A stretch of 64,000 nucleotides of DNA, from positions 10,168,001 to 10,232,000 of the forward strand of contig JBANAY010000003.1 in NCBI GenBank assembly GCA_037952775.1. Direction: 5' to 3'. The translations under genes and the position numbers were made by a program. The first letter of the stretch is position 1; each line of letters begins with the position of its first letter. Shown here one piece after another: positions 62,070 to 64,000 of the stretch. Under the pieces are notes generated by a model. It saw only the letters and a program-made list of their open reading frames with translations, made no database searches and was not told the DNA's origin. This DNA is from Clonostachys chloroleuca. Its lineage: Eukaryota; Ascomycota; Sordariomycetes; Hypocreales; Bionectriaceae.

Positions 62070-62484
62070 CTAGATAATTCGGGCCCTGGCCATCGTAGTA
62101 AGCTGTGAATAAGCTCAATAGTAATGCAAAATCATATTTGTCAAACAAAGTCCCAAGGCCAATGAGATTTCAAACCTCATCAATGGATTGTCTGAACAGT
62201 GACTATGGTCCACCATAGTGATCTAATCGCAGGTAGGTGGTGGTGAGCATCAGTCCTTGTAGCGAAGCTGGGGGAGCTTGAGGCGCTAAACGAAGCGCTA
62301 GTGGGCACCTTACTCCCTGAAATGAACCCCTGTTCAGCGGCAATCTGCTAACTGTAGGTGGTGCATGCTAATTAATTTAGCACACGTCTCTAACAAATCG
62401 CGGAGCTTCATTTTTGGGGACAGCTCGAAAATCTCACTCATGAATCTGGCAATTCACTCGCCATCACACAACCAACAGCTCAAG
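62070..62484. other. Short spacer and promoter
   Basis: About 400 bp with nothing recognised; it should contain the promoter of the next gene. Confidence 0.5.
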
Positions 62485-63400
62485 ATGATATTCAGAAGCC
62501 GAGTGCTGGCGTCCTTACGCCCCAGGTGTACCCAATTGATGCCACCAGCACGTAAACTGCATCTCCCATCATCCTCACCTTCCTCATTGCGCTCAGCTGC
62601 CCAGAAATCTCTTCAGTGTCGTTTCTACGCCCAGCCAACATCAAAACCTTCCCGTGCTGAGCAAGAGATCAAGCGGCTTGCAAAGGCCGCGGCCAGTAAC
62701 ACCAAAGAACATGGTTGGTGACAAGACAAGGCTTCATACGATTCTGCGCAAATGGCAGTGGCTGACCTTGAAACATGTAGCTCTTCCAGCGAGAGTGCTT
62801 ATTTTCCATGCCGGCACCGCCCGCACGACTTTCATTGCTCTGCTAAAGGTCACCTCGCTCTTCATCGGAGCATTCTTCTGCGGGATCGTGGTGCCTACCT
62901 ACATCAAGTCCGAGAAGCCCGTCTGGGACACGGCCCAGGTTTTGCTCTGCGGCATTGTGCCCCCTATCTTCGTCGCCTTCACAACTGCATCCTTCGTGAC
63001 GCATGTTCACGTCAATCTGCCTTCTCAGGCCCGGGCTTCCAAGACGGTCCTTGAGCGGTTCATCCGCTCCGAGATGCCCCCCTCGACCAAGGTCACCCTC
63101 ACTACGATGAGCTTCATCGCCAAGCCTAGGCAGAGCACCATGGCAGCTGGCGATCTCCTACCAGCCAAGCGACGCTTCGGCCTGATTAACTACATTCGAC
63201 GCCCGGATTCGGTAGCACAGGAGGATGCAAATCGCAAGTGGTATATGTGGCGTGCTGTTGATAAGTTCTACATCCAGGAGGGGCGTCCTGGACAGCCACG
63301 CAAGGTCAGGTATCAAACACCAAAACCAGATCTCGTTCAATGGTGGATCTGGGAAGCTATCCAACAGAAAATTGCAAAAGATCTCTCAGCGTCTAAATAA
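62485..63400 (+). CDS. Mitochondrial membrane protein of unknown function
   Basis: ATG 62485 begins a strong mitochondrial targeting sequence (MIFRSRVLASLRPRC, Arg/Ser/Pro-rich, no acids for about 55 residues). After SNTKEHGW the frame meets TGA at about 62716-62718, while the next frame (DKTRLHTILRKWQW) continues to 63400. One extra base, or two missing, near 62713-62718 would join them into about 304 residues. Two hydrophobic segments (SLFIGAFFCGIVVPTYI and VLLCGIVPPIFVAFTTASFV) suggest a hairpin in the inner membrane; a hydrophilic C-terminal part ends in a Trp-rich PDLVQWWIWEAIQQK. The two-helix layout recalls TMEM70-like assembly factors, but I cannot confirm a family. Confidence 0.7.
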
Positions 63401-63429
63401 GAAAGACCCTCTTCTTGTCCTCTCCCATA

Positions 63430-64000
63430 TCAAGCCGTCACCACCCCGTACCATATCAGGCCCATCACTCCGCCCATGACGATGGTCATCGGTGGGCTAA
63501 CACCGAACCACATCCCTCCTACATAACTCGTGGCCGTTACAACAACCCACCATGGCTCCACGGCCATGCTCGTCCCTGTCTTGTAGCCTTCATCAATATA
63601 CCCGATCTGCCAAAGTCGGTACACAGCAGTGTAGATCAGACCAACGGCCGCTGCATTGACGCCTCGCACCATGGACTTGACCCATCGCACCGCGCGTACT
63701 GCATTCCATATCCCCATGGTCCCGTGGACGAGCCAGATTCCTGGGAGAAAGATTCCCAGATAGCCAATCAGAGCACCGAGGGCAGTGTTATACCCGGCGT
63801 TGGCGGCCGTCAGCCCTCCGAGGTACACCCCGAAGTTGAAGTTGGGGCCCGGGAAGGCCTGGATGATGGCCAGCCCGATGAGGAAGTCTCTCGGGCTGAC
63901 CCAGCCCTCTGCGACGACATACTCGCGCAGCAGTGGGATCACTACAGGGCCGCCGCCAAAGATGATGGTACCCGCGAGATACATGTTGGAGAACAGTTGG
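63430..64000 (-). CDS. Chromate transporter (CHR family), C-terminal domain, cut by the window edge
   Basis: An open minus-strand frame enters at base 64000 and stops at 63430. It carries the CHR-domain signature (SNMYLAGTIIFGGGPVVIP), then YVVAEGWVSPRDFL and AFPGPNFNFGVYLG, with four to five further helices. Fungal CHR proteins have two such domains in tandem; the position before the stop makes this the second. Members export chromate or related oxyanions. It converges with the mitochondrial protein gene, with only about 30 bp between stops. Confidence 0.9.
   Translation of the reverse strand, partial: QLFSNMYLAGTIIFGGGPVVIPLLREYVVAEGWVSPRDFLIGLAIIQAFPGPNFNFGVYLGGLTAANAGYNTALGALIGYLGIFLPGIWLVHGTMGIWNAVRAVRWVKSMVRGVNAAAVGLIYTAVYRLWQIGYIDEGYKTGTSMAVEPWWVVVTATSYVGGMWFGVSPPMTIVMGGVMGLIWYGVVTA

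Overview
The window looks like nuclear DNA of a filamentous ascomycete (Pezizomycotina; Sordariomycetes is my guess). Genes are split by short GT-AG introns of about 50-120 nt, often with a CTAAC-like branch site. Gene content is typically fungal: a Zn2Cys6 regulator, a homeodomain/C2H2 regulator, a NACHT receptor, a Rhodopsin-domain membrane protein, a Gup1 acyltransferase and a two-domain-type chromate transporter. I see no rRNA, tRNA, CRISPR array or intact transposon.

Layout. 0-15 kb: the 3' end of a cytochrome-b5-tailed fumarate-reductase-like gene, a decayed hydrolase-NACHT-repeat receptor (NLR-like), an M20 amidase (beta-ureidopropionase type), a homeodomain-C2H2 regulator and an Rco-3/Snf3-like sugar transporter or sensor. 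15-18 kb: an orphan small protein followed by a degenerate tandem repeat. 18-27.5 kb: a candidate aromatic catabolism cluster made of a Zn2Cys6 regulator, salicylate 1-hydroxylase, 2,3-dihydroxybenzoate decarboxylase and an FMN alpha-hydroxyacid oxidase. The first two enzymes both yield catechol. 27.5-40 kb: AT-rich, gene-poor DNA holding a small C2H2 gene broken by an in-frame stop, a seven-helix Rhodopsin-domain protein and a secreted tyrosinase/catechol oxidase. 40-64 kb: denser, GC-rich housekeeping DNA with Gup1, a small membrane protein, a coiled-coil/low-complexity protein, an FBXO9-type F-box protein, the Mtm1 mitochondrial carrier, a WDR89-like protein, an FRG1-like protein, a ZIP metal transporter, a DsbA/thioredoxin-fold protein, a mitochondrial membrane protein and the end of a chromate transporter.

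The most system-like feature is the 18-27.5 kb cluster. Its regulator and both catechol-forming enzymes each carry a near-identical 13-bp element, GGTGCATTA(T/G)CCG, 270-470 bp upstream of their start codons, which suggests one shared control circuit. The oxidase gene lacks a full copy, and an 11-bp version also occurs at 45.1 kb, so the element may not be exclusive to the cluster.

A second pattern needs checking first. Five otherwise continuous reading frames in four genes are broken by one missing base inside runs of 5-6 C or G, and two more genes carry other single indels. This looks more like consensus error than mass gene loss. The NLR gene is different because it also has an in-frame stop.
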